64,000 bases of DNA, from contig OZ037859.1 in the NCBI GenBank assembly GCA_964035575.1, forward strand, positions 1,178,001-1,242,000, in the 5' to 3' direction. Every line of letters begins with the position of its first letter. The first letter of the stretch is position 1. The notes below the pieces were generated by a model. The model did not search any database and was not told the origin of the DNA. It saw only the letters and a list, made by a program, of their open reading frames with translations. This document shows, in pieces, positions 43,705-55,378 of the stretch. This stretch comes from Rhynchopus sp. YZ270_cl-10. Lineage: Eukaryota > Euglenozoa > Diplonemea > Diplonemida > Diplonemidae. The translations under genes were made by a program, and so were the position numbers.

Positions 43705-43750
43705 ATGGCTAAGCACGAGAGGCTTAGGTTCATCTTATAAACTTTTTTTC
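43705..43750 (+). repeat. H1 hairpin repeat, consensus copy
   Basis: Preceded by TTTTTTTAAG. ATGG then CTAAGC-ACGAGAG-GCTTAG, then GTTCATCTTATAAACTTTTT. Confidence 0.75.
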
Positions 43751-44232
43751 TGCCCCCCCCTGCTGTGAGTGAACCTCCAATACGGTTGCTCTTGCCCCCC
43801 CACCCCACCCACCCACCCAAGCAAAACGTTGCTTGAGAGTGTCAGGAGATAGGGGGGGAAATGATAGCTGCGTGCAGACCAAGTCAACCAGCATACTGAA
43901 CGATGACTGACCGCTTTTCTCTTACAAAAAAATGACGTGAGGGCTAGAGTCTGGGTAAAATTTCTTACCGACCTCCCTTGAGTATTAGTGCACGATTGCA
44001 GGGGGGATTATTTTCTCCCCCCCGCCGCCGCGCACTTTTCAAGATTTCTCTCTCTCTCTCTCGATGCTTCCCAAAAAAAAAGCCACCGCATCATCTTCTT
44101 TTCATCCCTCATTTTCCCCCATCAAATCAACATCAAACAGACACAATCCCCTTTTCCCCTTCCCCTCTCCAATATGAATTGCTTAGCGAAGGGTGTTCTT
44201 TGAAAATCCATTTTTTTTTTCTCTTTTTTGAA

Positions 44233-47168
44233 ATGCCTTTATATCACGCACCGCTTAGTGCGTCGCCGTTGGTGAGGAGGAAGGAGGTCTTGACGAAGGT
44301 AGGGCAGGAGGAGAGATGGAAGGATCGAAGGGAGAATGGTGCTTCGTGGATGACTGCGGATAAACACCAGGCGACGAGGGGGAGACGTGCAGCGAATCCA
44401 CAGAGCGTGCCTGAAAAGCCAGGGATGCTTCCATTGTCGAACCCACCACAGCCTCAACCACAACCGATACCCATACCCCCCGCTGACACCACGATGCTAC
44501 AACCTGTTCAACCCTTTCAACCCCAATACGTTCCCTCACCTATGCAGGCCCCTCTTCCACAGCCGGTATACTCACCGCAGGTTGCTTTTCCTGCGATGTC
44601 AGCATGGGGGGTGCAGGCAGCGCCACCAATGCCGTACATAGCACCACAGCTTCCTGCCCCTCTATATGGGTACACATCTCCCCCGGTTGCTGCGCAATAT
44701 CAAGCTCCGGTGCAAGCTCCACCACCACCACCACCATATGTCCCACCCAAGCCGGCACAACCTGATGCATTGCCGGTAGGTGATGCGAAGTTTGGGAGAC
44801 GTCATGTACCAGTAGAGGTGGAAGAGGATGGAGGGTTTTTGTGGCGTCTAGGAATGGGTGCGGATGACGATAAAAGGGTAGCAAAGGAGCAGCAGAAGAG
44901 CAAATACAAGATGGAGCTGGAAGCGCAGATACGGAGTAAGAACAGACAGAACCATACAGTACCGCATCATTTGCAGACGGCGGGGGCGGCGGGGGGGATT
45001 TCTGCAGCATCACCCTCTGCAAACCCGACAGCACCAGGAGAACGTACTGGACGTGGTGATTATTCTTATTCGAAACTACGTGCGCAGGTCTCAACCGACC
45101 AAGACGTCGCCAGAAGACGTCAACGCGAAGAAGCCACCCAACAGCTCCAACGCGACCTTGAGCTTCAAATTGAAGAACGTCGTCTCAGAAAAGAAGAAGA
45201 CGAACGCAAGCGAAAGGCATCCGAAGAAAAATGGGACCGAAAATACGGCCACCCAGAACCAAGGGGGGCGCCACGGAAGACAGGGGACGATCTCGAAAAG
45301 GAAAAGGTGATGGAAAATCAGGTATGGAAAAAAAAATGCCTTACAAAGCAAAAACGCACGTTGTGGGTGGGGTTGATGCAAAAAGAGTACTGACAAAAAT
45401 TTCTTTTACCTTTTACAGCTTGCCCAATCCAACGCTGCGCAGGCTCTGATGGACCCGAAGTTCGCTCCGTTGAAGAAGGTATGCAAGAATCATCTCTGTC
45501 TTACCCTATCCACCCCACCCCCCCTTAAGAGCTATGTTCCGCAAGAATTACCTTCACAAGGCATCCACCACCACCCCACCACCCCCACAGGTGTACCACC
45601 ACCAACGTTCACACAACGGCAGCCACATTCCACATCACGACTGGGAAGGTGTTGTCACACAGTACGACGAAATAGCGGTAGGCAATATCCATGGGAAAGG
45701 TGGACCTGTGAATATCCCGTTGATGGCGTCCATGCCACCGCCGAAGGCTGCGCCGTCGATGACACCTTTCATTGACAAGCTGGAGCAGGAGGTGGTGCGC
45801 AAGAGGGAGGCCACTGTGCAGACCCTTCCGGACTCTCCTTTGACCATCCCGCTTGGTGCGGTGTCCATCAATGCGACGCCGTCACCACCACCGCCACTAC
45901 CTTTGAAAACATTTAAGGCGGTTCCTACCACAGACGCCTTATCTCAGGAGGAGCGTTTCCGGGAGCAGGATGAGAGAATGTCTGTTTTGGATTCGTATAT
46001 TCCGTTGCATACAACACCGCTACCGAGGGACGATGAGTCAGTGATACAGCAAGATGTGTCGGTGAATGTGGCAGCGCGGACGAATGATGAAATATCGAAG
46101 ATGTCCGAACGTAACCGGACACGCCTCAAACAGCTGCACAACATCAGCGAAAAGATAGAGTCGCCGTCCTGCTCGAAGTCGGAGGCGGATCTGTTACTAC
46201 GCAACTTCGCTGCAGACGGACCAAACGAGACATCTGACATCACAAAGACCCCTGCGTGGCTGCAGTCCGGGTTCGGTGCGCCCCCCTCCACCACTCCATC
46301 ACCATTTAAACTGGTCTCCAAAACACCAGTCATGCTGGAACCACTACAAGAGCTGGAAGCGCTACCAAGCAAGTCTACCTTTATCCGTGAGGGCGACGAT
46401 GCTATGGTGGCGAACACCTCTAATGGTATAGTGTTTGACCCTATTTCGAAGTATGCGACGATGAACCATGATGAGCTGCCCGCATGGCTGCGCGAGGATG
46501 AAGAGGAGACACAGAACGACCTTGACGCAACGGCAGACGGCGAACTCCCCACCGCACATGAACAACTCCTGCAGGACGACCTCGACAAAGAGCACGACGA
46601 CGACGCCCCACAGCCCCCACACGACACCACAGAGGAGGACACCCCCAAGCCCACCTCCAGAGAGAAGCGTGGCAGCCGCCTCCCCACCCCACTCGACGAA
46701 GTTGCCTTGGAGCTAGCCCAGGTTCCTGCACCACAGGAGCCTGAGGGGGCAGGGGCAGTGGCAGCGGGTGGAGAGTTGGTGATGTTCCCAATCGATACAC
46801 ACGTAGAGTTCGCACATCCTGAGTCGGGCGAGTCTGTTCGTGGATATATCACACAGCACCGTGAAGAAGGGTTTGTGCAGGTATCCGTTTCGGGTGACGC
46901 TGCGCAGGTGGAGGTAGTTGAGGTGCGGCACACTGTTCTCAGCCTCTGTGTCAGTGGAGGTGGAGGAGGTGGAGGTGGTGAAAGCGAAGATATCCAAGAA
47001 GGAGGTGAACAGCAAAGCGGCCAAGAAGAAGGAGAAGAGGAAGAAGCAGAAGGCGGCCACATCTCCGAGCTGGACCCCACCTCCCCGCCCACCCTCCCCT
47101 CCCTCTCTGCCAACCCCACCCCGCTCCCCCCAGATGAGTCCCCCAGTGCATCCCGCTTGCCAGCGTGA
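44233..47168 (+). CDS. CSPP1/CCDC66-like coiled-coil protein (908 aa, three exons)
   Basis: Exons 44233-45321, 45419-45478 and 45591-47168. Introns 45322-45418 and 45479-45590 (GTATGG and GTATGC donors) are both phase 0. The N-terminus is followed by a proline/glutamine-rich region (about 60-175). Then comes FLWRLGMGADDDKRVAKEQQ with KYKMELEAQIRSKNR, which resembles the G-x-D-x-KR...Y-x-x-EL-x-x-QI motif of the centrosome/cilium proteins CSPP1 and CCDC66. A second block (ATQQLQRDLELQIEERRLRK) is strongly helical. The third exon has acidic linkers and a small folded stretch (VMFPIDTHVEFAHP, VRGYITQHREEGFVQVSV) of SH3/Tudor-like pattern. A basal body or axoneme role is inferred. I chose the ATG at 44233 because upstream sequence in frame is low-complexity. 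Confidence 0.75.
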
Positions 47169-48029
47169 GATGTTCTCTGAGAGGGGAAATGTGTACCATA
47201 TATGCTATCCTTTGATTTGCTTCAAAAAAATGTCACAAAAAAAAGATATTCTTCTGCGACTTACGCGTATGAGAATACCTTAGAAAAAAAATGGGGAAGT
47301 GAGAGTTCATTTTGTGTTCCAGGACACTTGCTTTTCTTGAATCTTTGCATCATGGTATTACCCCTTCCCAGTCAGGATGGGGATATGACTGTTGTGCCTG
47401 CTTACAGTTTTTCTGTTAGCAATTCCAAACAACACCCCGGGGGTTTGATAACCCAGTGGGGTGTAGGTGACTGCTCCTAGAGGCGTTTGTACTATATCAA
47501 CTTCACTTTTGTTGTGAAGATATGAGTTGTGTGCAAAGGCAGATTCATTAATTCAAAGTGTTATTTTTTATCTGAAAAAAAGGAAGATAACTAGGCACCG
47601 AAAGGGCGCCTAGGCACCGAAAGGGCGCCGAGAGAGAAGGCAAAGAGAAAGAAGATGTGTGGTGGTTGCAAAAAGCAAGGTGGCAAAAAGCCACACCATT
47701 CAAGCGTATTGTTTTGAAGCAAATCCCAACAAAAAACAAGAAAAAAAATTACACCCTTTCAGAACTGCGTGTCCCATTTCTTTTGAAGTTTTTCTTTTTG
47801 AACTGCTTTGCGGTCTTTTTTAGTTCTTTTCACACAGAGGGCGATTTTGTTTATTTTTTGCCATTTTTTTTTCTCTTTCATGCCACATTATTTTTTTCTT
47901 TTTCGCCCAACCTTTTTTTCCTTCCAAGTTTACTGCCACAAAAAGACGTTCATTTTCCCTACCTTTTCCCCCTTCACGCATGCACCCCACCCCAACCCTT
48001 CAAAAATCCTCAACACAGAAACACATTGT
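47169..48029. other. Spacer, no gene seen
   Basis: It has an H2-type repeat at 47437, a duplicated CTAGGCACCGAAAGGGCGCC (47590-47628), T-rich runs, and a C/T tract ending CTCAACACAG at 48018 that is a likely acceptor for the next gene. Confidence 0.5.
47437..47515 (+). repeat. H2-type repeat with GGGTT/AACCC hairpin
   Basis: Hairpin GGGTT-TGAT-AACCC, then CTAGAGGCGTTTGTACTAT and ATCAACTTCACTTTTG. The same first hairpin occurs at 55379 and 60010. Confidence 0.5.
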
Positions 48030-51000
48030 ATGTCAGAGACGCAGTGCACACTGTGTCAAAAGGGGGTGGACAATGATGAGGACATGGAACCTGTCTGGAC
48101 GGAAGGGGGTGACGTCTTCTGTGGGTTCTGCTGGAACTACATGGCAGAGGTAAACCAGGAGCTCGCAGCACCACCGGCACCTACCGAGACACACCCTGCA
48201 GACACCTCTGCTGACACTATGGGAGCTTTCCCTGATACCTTTGATGCTTCCTTTATGAAAGACGACGACGAGGTCCTGCAAGCTCCATTTCAACCAAGAG
48301 CAAACGACGTCCCCCCAAGAGGCACCCCATCACGCAATCACGAAACGATTGGGAGACTGTTGGAAAGCCAATCACCACTTGACAGAAGCAAGGCGTTTAA
48401 TGAGGTTGCAGAAGGGTCAGAACGGAGCCTGAATGAGTCGTACAGTAGCCTACGTGATGTGCATCTGGGGCAGATGCGACACTATCCTAGCCCAGCTCCT
48501 TCGACACAGACTCCGCCTAAGCCGTATTCATCGCCTACAGAGAATGTTTGTACAAAGATTGATAGTATAGTGACACCGAAGGAGAGGTCGAGGAGGCTTG
48601 ATGTGGAGGCGTCTGAGGATGCGGAGTTTCAGATGTGTGGGCAGTTGTTCGCGATGTATCAGGAGAACTTCGAGAGCATGGTGCCTACACGGAGTCCAAA
48701 GAAGGAGACACCACACCAGACAGGGACACCCCCACGCAGAGCGTCTCCTCCTTTTGTGTCCCCGGAGGGTAGTGTGAAGGTGCGTCCAGGGCGTGGGTCC
48801 TCGGGGAGTACAGAGGCAGTGTGCTTTGCGTTGCATGAGGAGAACGTGAACAGCTCGTTGATTCGGTTAGAGGCGGTGGTGGAGGAGGAGGAGGAGGAGG
48901 AGGCTCCTGTGGTAAAGGCAAGTAAGGATTCTTTGGAGGATATCTTGGAGAATGTTGGGTTGTTGACACGCAGTGCGGATGGCACCACCACCGCTGCCCC
49001 CCTCCGAGACGGTATTGTATATGAGCCCCAACCCGACGAATCGTTCCCCTCTCCGATCACTGCGGAGGTGAGTGAACGGCATATTTCGCTTCAGGAGCGG
49101 AGAGAGAGTCGCAGTAGGGAAAGACGCGGGGACCACAGCCATGCCTCTCTGCACTCTCGGGTAGAAGTCCTTGCGAGGCGGACACACCTTAGCCCGCATA
49201 GACGTACACCTGACTATCCTGCAGTTCCCGACCCAAGCGAAACGAACACCTTACCACGCCCCGAAGACGAAGATGAAGACGATATCTACCATGACTACGA
49301 CATCGACCTCCTCCCACGCGATGTGCACACCCAAGAAGGTTCCCCCGAATTCGGAAGTGAAGGGGTACACTACGAACCGCACCCCTCCCCATCCGGTGCA
49401 CGCATCAGAGAGGAGCTGTCTAGGGCACTGCACTTCAGTGACGTCGACGTAGCAATACCGGAAGGCACGGTCTCGCAAAGCCCGGAGCAGCGTACACACA
49501 ACAGCGCGCCGCCCATCAGCTTCAACGACAGTGCGATAGAAGTGTACAGTGGAGGGAGCGAAGATGTGTCGCGTAGAGTGGATTCGGTGGTAGCCGCGGA
49601 GTCGTTTGAGAGCAGACACAACAACAACACCATGGACACCCACTCCGACCCAGACACCGAAGCCAACTATCTTTCCGAAGAAGACCGCGTTCAAACCGTT
49701 CACGTCAGTTTACAGTACGGACAGCACAGTGCACTACGCTCCGTCTCTCAACCGAACCTCTCCCCCGCAAATCACCGCGCACGGTCAGGAAGCAGTGCAG
49801 GGACAGAACCCTACGGAAGACGCAGTCTTTCCACAGCGCCAGCAACACTCCCTCCTAGCTCCCCTATTCTGTCTGACCCGATTCTTGCTTTGAAGGTCGC
49901 TGCCGCAGTGGAGCAAGCACTGCAACCAGAACGCACAGTAGCACACCACAGACGGGCAATAGCACGTCTCTACCATAGTACCTTAGAGGCGTCGGAACGA
50001 GGCAAAATATTGTACGACCAGGATATGCGGTTCATCGCACTGCTTGAAAAGATTGACCACAGCATTTGGGCTTTGCAGCCGGGCCACCCTTCAGAGGTAG
50101 CAACCACCGCCACCAACAAGCTGCCCACGGAGACGAGCAAGCCTACTGTGGCACGCATTCCTGACAAAGAGAACAGCCCTCCTGTGTCTGAGGTGCAGCC
50201 GGTGGAGGAGGAAAACCTTTCCATCGCGTGGAACAGTCTCGGCATTCAGAGCATAGGGGTGAACACGTTGGTGGTGGAGAGAATGCAGCGTGGGAGTGGT
50301 GCAGAGGCGTTGGGGTTCAAGGTTGGGGATAAAATGGCGGCAATTAAGACAGATCATTGCGCGCCCACTGCGCTGAAGAGCGTGGCGGACCTGCTGGAGT
50401 GGTCTGAACGGCCTGTTGCGGAGTTTCCTGAGTGTTTGACCATTTGCGTGACAAGGTTGATCAGCAGGTCGCAGTTTCTGACTACGCCAAAGCCACATCC
50501 CACTGCAGTGCACATTCCGTCGCATCATTCAGGGGTGCGTCGTGTGGTCTTGAAGGTCTCCTTGAGAACGCTGGACAGTGCGCCTGCTGTGGTGCGGACG
50601 ACTGCAGCAGAGTTGGAGGAGGCTTTGTCACAATTACCTTGGCGGGCAGATGAGGCGGAGCCGACACCACAGGCGAAGAGGCAGGAGCGTGAGAAGGAGA
50701 GGGAACGGGAGAGAGACGTTGTTGCAAGACGCAATCCCCTTGACTCAAAAGCCCGCTCCGCCACCCTCCCCTCCCCAGAGAAGCAGGAGAGTCGCAAAGG
50801 GGAGAGGGAGAAGGAGAAGGAGAAGGTCCGTTCTGCACTGTCTCCGGTAGGGGGTGGGGTGGGTACGGTGCAGTGGGGGTCGCCGAATACGGATAAGGCA
50901 AAGTGGAACAAAGGTGGTGTCGCGAAGGGTGTGGCAAGCGAGAAGGCTCAGGAGAAGAGCGTCCCCCGTGTCAGTGCGCACTCCCCGCTGTGTCGGTGTG

Positions 51001-51475
51001 AGGAGTGTCAGACAGGGGAGTGGGTGGAGAGGGATGTGAGCCACACACATAGGGGTGCGGGGTGGGAAAGCCAGCAGCAGCGAACCTCGGAGCAGAGCAC
51101 GGAGACAGCACAGCGTTCGTTCAGTTTGGATGTATGATATTGTCTATTGTTTTTGCCACTTTTTTTTTCTGATGTCCTATTAGAGAGTGTTCATTTCAAT
51201 ATAATAAACACAGTCGTATCCGCCAGATTTTAGGTAATTCCAAAAAAAAATTCCAGATGGAGTCAAACCCGGAATCACCTAGATCTGTATTAGGATGTGA
51301 CTCATAAAAGAACAGCGTTTTTTGTGACGATTTTATTACATTCCAACCATTTATCAATCACCACCAACAGGGCTTCCCACGACTGGAGATGTGCCGATCC
51401 GACAATGATATCACCCAATTCATGAACGGCTTGTTGCGCCAGTACGGTCCCTCCGCCTCGGAGGACCTGGGGTGA
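48030..51475 (+). CDS. Zinc-ribbon and PDZ-like protein (1,068 aa, two exons)
   Basis: The ATG at 48030 (MSETQCTLCQKGVDND) follows a C/T tract and CACAG. The N-terminus has CxxC (C6, C9) and CxxC (C31, C34) around WTEGGDVF, a small zinc-ribbon or LIM-like finger. A long charged, disordered region follows, with RSRERRGDHSH and many proline/serine stretches. A PDZ-like domain spans about residues 728-815 (IQSIGVNTLVVERMQRGSGA, EALGFKVGDKMAAIK). The C-terminal 250 residues are charged. The first exon ends at 51131 (GTATGA donor), and exon 51371-51475 adds GFPRLEMCRSDND...SEDLG and a stop, in phase 0. Without the splice the protein would end at once. A scaffold role is inferred from the PDZ-like fold. 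Confidence 0.75.
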
Positions 51476-52110
51476 GAACACCTTTACCTAGTGGCGAGCC
51501 GATGCCTGCATCCACAGAGGTACAGAGGTGGTCACACTTCGTTTTCAAATCCTCTTTTTGTCAACCTCCGATATTTTTTGCTCGCTTTTTTTTTGACAGA
51601 TTCTTTAGATCTGAATCAAGGAAAAAAATAAATAAATTTTCTTTACTGTATCTGCCAGTAAAACGTTTTTAAGGAGAACAGTCCGGTTCTCACCCTCCCA
51701 GACAATTCCGTTTATAAGTGGAATTATGCCCACCCCCTAGAAAGGTTTTTTTCACCCCCTCCGCAGAGGTTCGTCGTACTACACTTTCGTCGATTACTCA
51801 AATACCCCCATAGAAAGGGCGTTTTTTTCTCCTCAGCCTGACACAACAAAAAAATACAATGTATAGTGGAGCACAGCCTTCGTCTACACTTATACAACCA
51901 AAGTTTTCAAAGAAAACCATTATTTTCCAAATTTTTTTTTAGATACACCGACACCACCGTTACCAATCCCCCCCTATCCCCCACCCCCCATTCAAAAATG
52001 CTTTGTAAAGCATGACCTCTTCACAAAATGAGTTGAAAAACACTAAGACTTGCGACCTCGTCTTTCTTTATCCATAAAAAAACGGCCCATTTTTGTCTCC
52101 CCTTACAGTG

Positions 52111-52248
52111 TTAATTAGAAACCCGAATACTATAGCCGACATTTTATCGCCTGATGCTGACTATTTTCTCCCTAATCCGCCAAATTGAGATCTCACTGTT
52201 TTGGCTGTGTTAAACGAAAATGATATTCCCCTTTCGTAGTCGAGTTGT
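52111..52248. repeat. About 150 bp dispersed repeat, copy 2
   Basis: Homologous to 2459-2617, with small gaps. Shared blocks are listed there. Confidence 0.7.
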
Positions 52249-52280
52249 CAAGATCAGGTGGTGGCCGTAAAAATCGGGGA

Positions 52281-52330
52281 TTTCCCCCCCTCTTCTCTCC
52301 CTCTTCTCTCCCTCTTCTCTCCCTCTTCCC
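52281..52330 (+). repeat. CTCTTCTCTCC minisatellite, left block
   Basis: About four units of a 12-base pyrimidine repeat (TCTCTCCCTCTT). The same unit recurs at 52619-52670, with about 290 bp between the blocks. Confidence 0.9.
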
Positions 52331-52333
52331 CAG

Positions 52334-52359
52334 TTAACTTGTTAAAGCAGCTTTGCTGC
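52334..52359 (+). repeat. Double hairpin, second copy
   Basis: TTAAC-TT-GTTAA, one A, GCAGC-TTT-GCTGC. It has the same layout as 10459-10484 (TAAAC-TT-GTTTA, A, GAAGC-TTT-GCTTC). Each stem differs at one pair, changed on both sides. Both copies directly follow a pyrimidine tract ending in CAG. Confidence 0.75.
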
Positions 52360-52618
52360 GACATGGGGAGATCTGGTGTTACTGTAGATGATAGTATAAG
52401 ATGCTTTGGTCCATTTTTGCTTTTATTACCTCTTTGCTCTGCAAAGGTTGGAACGGGAAAGTCAAAACACACCACCTTCATCAGGAATTTTTCCACAAAT
52501 TTGTTTCCCCGGTGTGTTTTCCTTCCCTCGTACGTCACAATAAACGAAACCCCTCCTCACATTGTTTTTGTTGCGCTTTCAGGACCTCATCGACGGATCA
52601 CTATTTGTACACCAGATC

Positions 52619-52670
52619 TCCTCTCTCCCTCTTCTCTCCCTCTTCTCTCCCTCTTCTCTCCCTCTTTCAC
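52619..52670 (+). repeat. CTCTTCTCTCC minisatellite, right block
   Basis: About four units of the 12-base repeat of 52281-52330. It lies about 50 bases before the next start codon, so it may also serve as the pyrimidine tract of a splice acceptor. Confidence 0.9.
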
Positions 52671-52716
52671 TCTACTGCACACAAAACTGTCAAAATAAAG
52701 GAAAATTACACCAAAA

Positions 52717-55338
52717 ATGAGTGAGTTTTTGTCATTATGGTCTGTCGGGGGGTCGTTGATAGGGATGAACACTGATGGGGAGGAGACGGTGGTGGCAGTG
52801 CGGAGGGGGAGTACCCTTGATGTAACCGAGGAGGGCGCGCTCATCCACACCCGCCAGCAGTCGTACTCAACTGCGGGCTCGCATCCGTCCCGCTCGCGTT
52901 CAGGGTCACCACAGCACTCACGACCACTCCCGCCGCTTCCCCCTCCGGGGCGTTCACGGTCGCCACAACATGCAGACTTGCCTGCAAAAGAGTTATCATG
53001 GCTCCCCTTTGAGCGTTCCGCAACATCTAAGGTGGATCTATCCGTCATAACTGCTTCCGGTGCAGCCACACACCTTCCATTAGTTAGACTCCAAAGCGAA
53101 CAGTACATGGTATTAGTAAAGCATAAAAGGGTAGGTTTTGTGTTCAATGGGAGACGCGACTTTTTGATATTAAAACCCGGCTTTGAAGTAACAAAGGAAG
53201 CGCTAGCAGAGATGTTTGGCCTGCAGGGGAAGATCTTCGAGAAAATCTTTTTGAAGAGATCTCCAGGGGATTTCCGGTCTTTGGAGCTGCCGCTTTCGTT
53301 TCATTCAGTGGGAGGTGAGGGGGCAGAGTTTTTTGTATTTGTAAAGGGAAGAAAAATGGAGGTACACCGTGACCCCGCACTATGGGACGGCGAAGGGCCA
53401 GAACACTTCCACCTACACTGCAATGCCGCAACGACTCTTGCGTCACTCAAAGAAGACATCCTCCGAGCAATCCCTGGAACCCCGCACTTCTCTGTCTACC
53501 ACGCCAAACGCAATACCCGCCCTTCTTACGTCGAACTCACCGAAACAAACCTCCACAAAATCCCTGAAAACCACACCCTCTATCACATTGTCCACGACAA
53601 ACGAATTCTTCTGAAAGAAAACAGCGCATACATCACAATAACCAGCGCCGATACTTTCGTTTCAATCAAAGCAAAATTAGAGAAGGCATTAGGGAAAAGC
53701 TTGGAGAGGTTCGTACTGAGAGCAGAGGGGAAGGTGAAGGAGGTGATACGGCGGGATGCATCAGAGTCGCCTCCGGTAAGGGGGAGTGATGTGATGCCGT
53801 CCTGGAGGGCGGTGAAGGATGGGGGTGAATACAGTGTGGTGGAGACGACGCAGGATCTGAAGGTCAGCTGTTTTGGGAAAATGCATAGTATTTTCGTTAC
53901 CTCGCAGTCTGCTCCGACTGCGGATGTTGAAGACCTGCTGCGAATCTCTTGCCGCTATTTTTCGCTCAATTCAGAAAAAGACGGGATGACTCTCCAAATG
54001 CAACCTCTCACCCTACAGCTAGTATATGAACAGATTGTTCATGACGTCAAAATATCGCATCCTTTTTCTCATAAAGGATTCGAAGAAGAAGTATCCAAGG
54101 TGTTGGCATTGCAGCCAACGGAGTGGGATTTGGTACCTGATGTAGGGGGTCTGCCGGTGTCAAGGAATTTCAGTTTTTTTCAGTTTTGTAAAGGAACAGT
54201 ACGGTATAATGTGGTATTGCGGGGAAAGCATGTTTTCGTGACATATGGCCATTTGATGGTTGATGTCGCAGTTCCCATTGCAGTAGGAAGCACGCATGCA
54301 GAGAACATTAAGGAGTTGAGTGATATGGTTGGCTCGAATAGAGGTGACCCTGACTCGGTGGTGGTGTTTGCACAGAAGGCGGAGGCAGGGGGTGTTGTGC
54401 GTGGTGCTGCGAACAGTCCTCTTTCTCCGCGAACGGCTGCAGCTCGTAATTTGATGGTTGTGCAGGATATATCTTGGTCTTCGGTGGTGGATGGACAGAG
54501 TATCATTATCACAAAAGGGACGAAACAGATTGCGGTGCGTACTGAAGAGCATTGGCCCAGTGAAATCACCGCTGGAGCAAACGAAATCACGATGCAGGTT
54601 AACGAAACCGATGGAAACGAAGAGATTTGGAAGCAAATTTCCGATTCTTTTGACCTCAAGTCCACTGCAGCGAGCCTCAAATTAATGGAACGATCCTTCT
54701 ATTTAACGACAATCTCCTGCGATGCACCTTTAAAAATTCTTTCCCATCAGACCCTCCGAGATGGGGCAGAGCTTCTTCTTTGCGTTCCACGCAAAACGGT
54801 TTTAATCTATTCTGCAACTTCGCCTTCAAAAAACGACCCAAATCTGTGTTTAACAGTTCTCCCTAGCGATACCCATTCTGATACGTTGAAGGCTGTTGAA
54901 GCGCATTTTGGGTTATCGTTTAAAGAGCCGTATCGTTTGTTTGGTCCATACAGCTCAAAGGAGGTTGTGCAGGAAGTTATGCAGGATGTACCGCGAGCAA
55001 AGAAAGAAAAATTGCAGGACGCAGCGCTGAGCTATTTGAACCTTCGGGAGAAGCAGGCGAACTGCTTTTTGCTGTGCCCGCCGAAGAGGGTGACTGTGGT
55101 TCATCACTCCTTAGGGGTGAGGTGTTCACCTATAGGCATGGGGCTGACCACATCCTTCGCCGAGCTTCTCAACTCAATCACAAAAGGGTTTTCCAAACAT
55201 TCAGGCGGAAACCGTCCAAGTCACCTTGAGACAGAGGATGGTACCATAATAGAGCATCTCTCCTACACAACGGTCGATCCTCTGCAGGTGTACTACGCTG
55301 TGTGGGGTGGACGCAGGGCCGCTTCCCCTGCATTCTAA
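52717..55338 (+). CDS. Large hypothetical protein, possible tandem beta-grasp repeats (873 aa)
   Basis: Single exon. The ATG at 52717 starts MSEFLSLWSVGGSLIGM. Residues 45-90 are serine/arginine/proline-rich (SRSRSGSPQHSRPLPPLPPP). The remaining 780 residues look like a string of modules of 80-100 residues. Each has short beta strands, a helix placed as in ubiquitin-like folds (TTLASLKEDILRAI, TFVSIKAKLEKALG, HSDTLKAVEAHFGL) and a following FxVY / YRLFGPY-type strand. Ubiquitin-like or RA-type beta-grasp repeats are therefore a fair guess, but no motif names a family and no catalytic site is seen. Function unknown. Confidence 0.8.
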   Translation: MSEFLSLWSVGGSLIGMNTDGEETVVAVRRGSTLDVTEEGALIHTRQQSYSTAGSHPSRSRSGSPQHSRPLPPLPPPGRSRSPQHADLPAKELSWLPFERSATSKVDLSVITASGAATHLPLVRLQSEQYMVLVKHKRVGFVFNGRRDFLILKPGFEVTKEALAEMFGLQGKIFEKIFLKRSPGDFRSLELPLSFHSVGGEGAEFFVFVKGRKMEVHRDPALWDGEGPEHFHLHCNAATTLASLKEDILRAIPGTPHFSVYHAKRNTRPSYVELTETNLHKIPENHTLYHIVHDKRILLKENSAYITITSADTFVSIKAKLEKALGKSLERFVLRAEGKVKEVIRRDASESPPVRGSDVMPSWRAVKDGGEYSVVETTQDLKVSCFGKMHSIFVTSQSAPTADVEDLLRISCRYFSLNSEKDGMTLQMQPLTLQLVYEQIVHDVKISHPFSHKGFEEEVSKVLALQPTEWDLVPDVGGLPVSRNFSFFQFCKGTVRYNVVLRGKHVFVTYGHLMVDVAVPIAVGSTHAENIKELSDMVGSNRGDPDSVVVFAQKAEAGGVVRGAANSPLSPRTAAARNLMVVQDISWSSVVDGQSIIITKGTKQIAVRTEEHWPSEITAGANEITMQVNETDGNEEIWKQISDSFDLKSTAASLKLMERSFYLTTISCDAPLKILSHQTLRDGAELLLCVPRKTVLIYSATSPSKNDPNLCLTVLPSDTHSDTLKAVEAHFGLSFKEPYRLFGPYSSKEVVQEVMQDVPRAKKEKLQDAALSYLNLREKQANCFLLCPPKRVTVVHHSLGVRCSPIGMGLTTSFAELLNSITKGFSKHSGGNRPSHLETEDGTIIEHLSYTTVDPLQVYYAVWGGRRAASPAF

Positions 55339-55378
55339 AAATTAGTTCTTTCCGTGTGCCAATGAAGTGCTCTCTGGG

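Larger units (their letters stand above)
41381..44232. other. Intergenic with H1 and H2 repeats
   Basis: No gene I can support over 2.8 kb. It carries H1 repeats (41731, 42698, 43705; a weak one at 41680), H2 repeats (42483, 43010) and a 7-bp stem hairpin GACTGTC / GACAGTC (42281-42308). The rest is T-rich. Confidence 0.5.
51476..52716. other. Intergenic with repeats
   Basis: No gene seen. It holds an H2-like trace at 51492, copy 2 of the 150 bp repeat (52111), two CTCTTCTCTCC minisatellites (52281-52330 and 52619-52670) and a double hairpin at 52334-52359. Confidence 0.5.

Noticed and set aside
45944-47119. Long serine-rich frame on the minus strand
   Set aside because: It is the antisense of the third exon of the CSPP1-like gene, with low-complexity composition.
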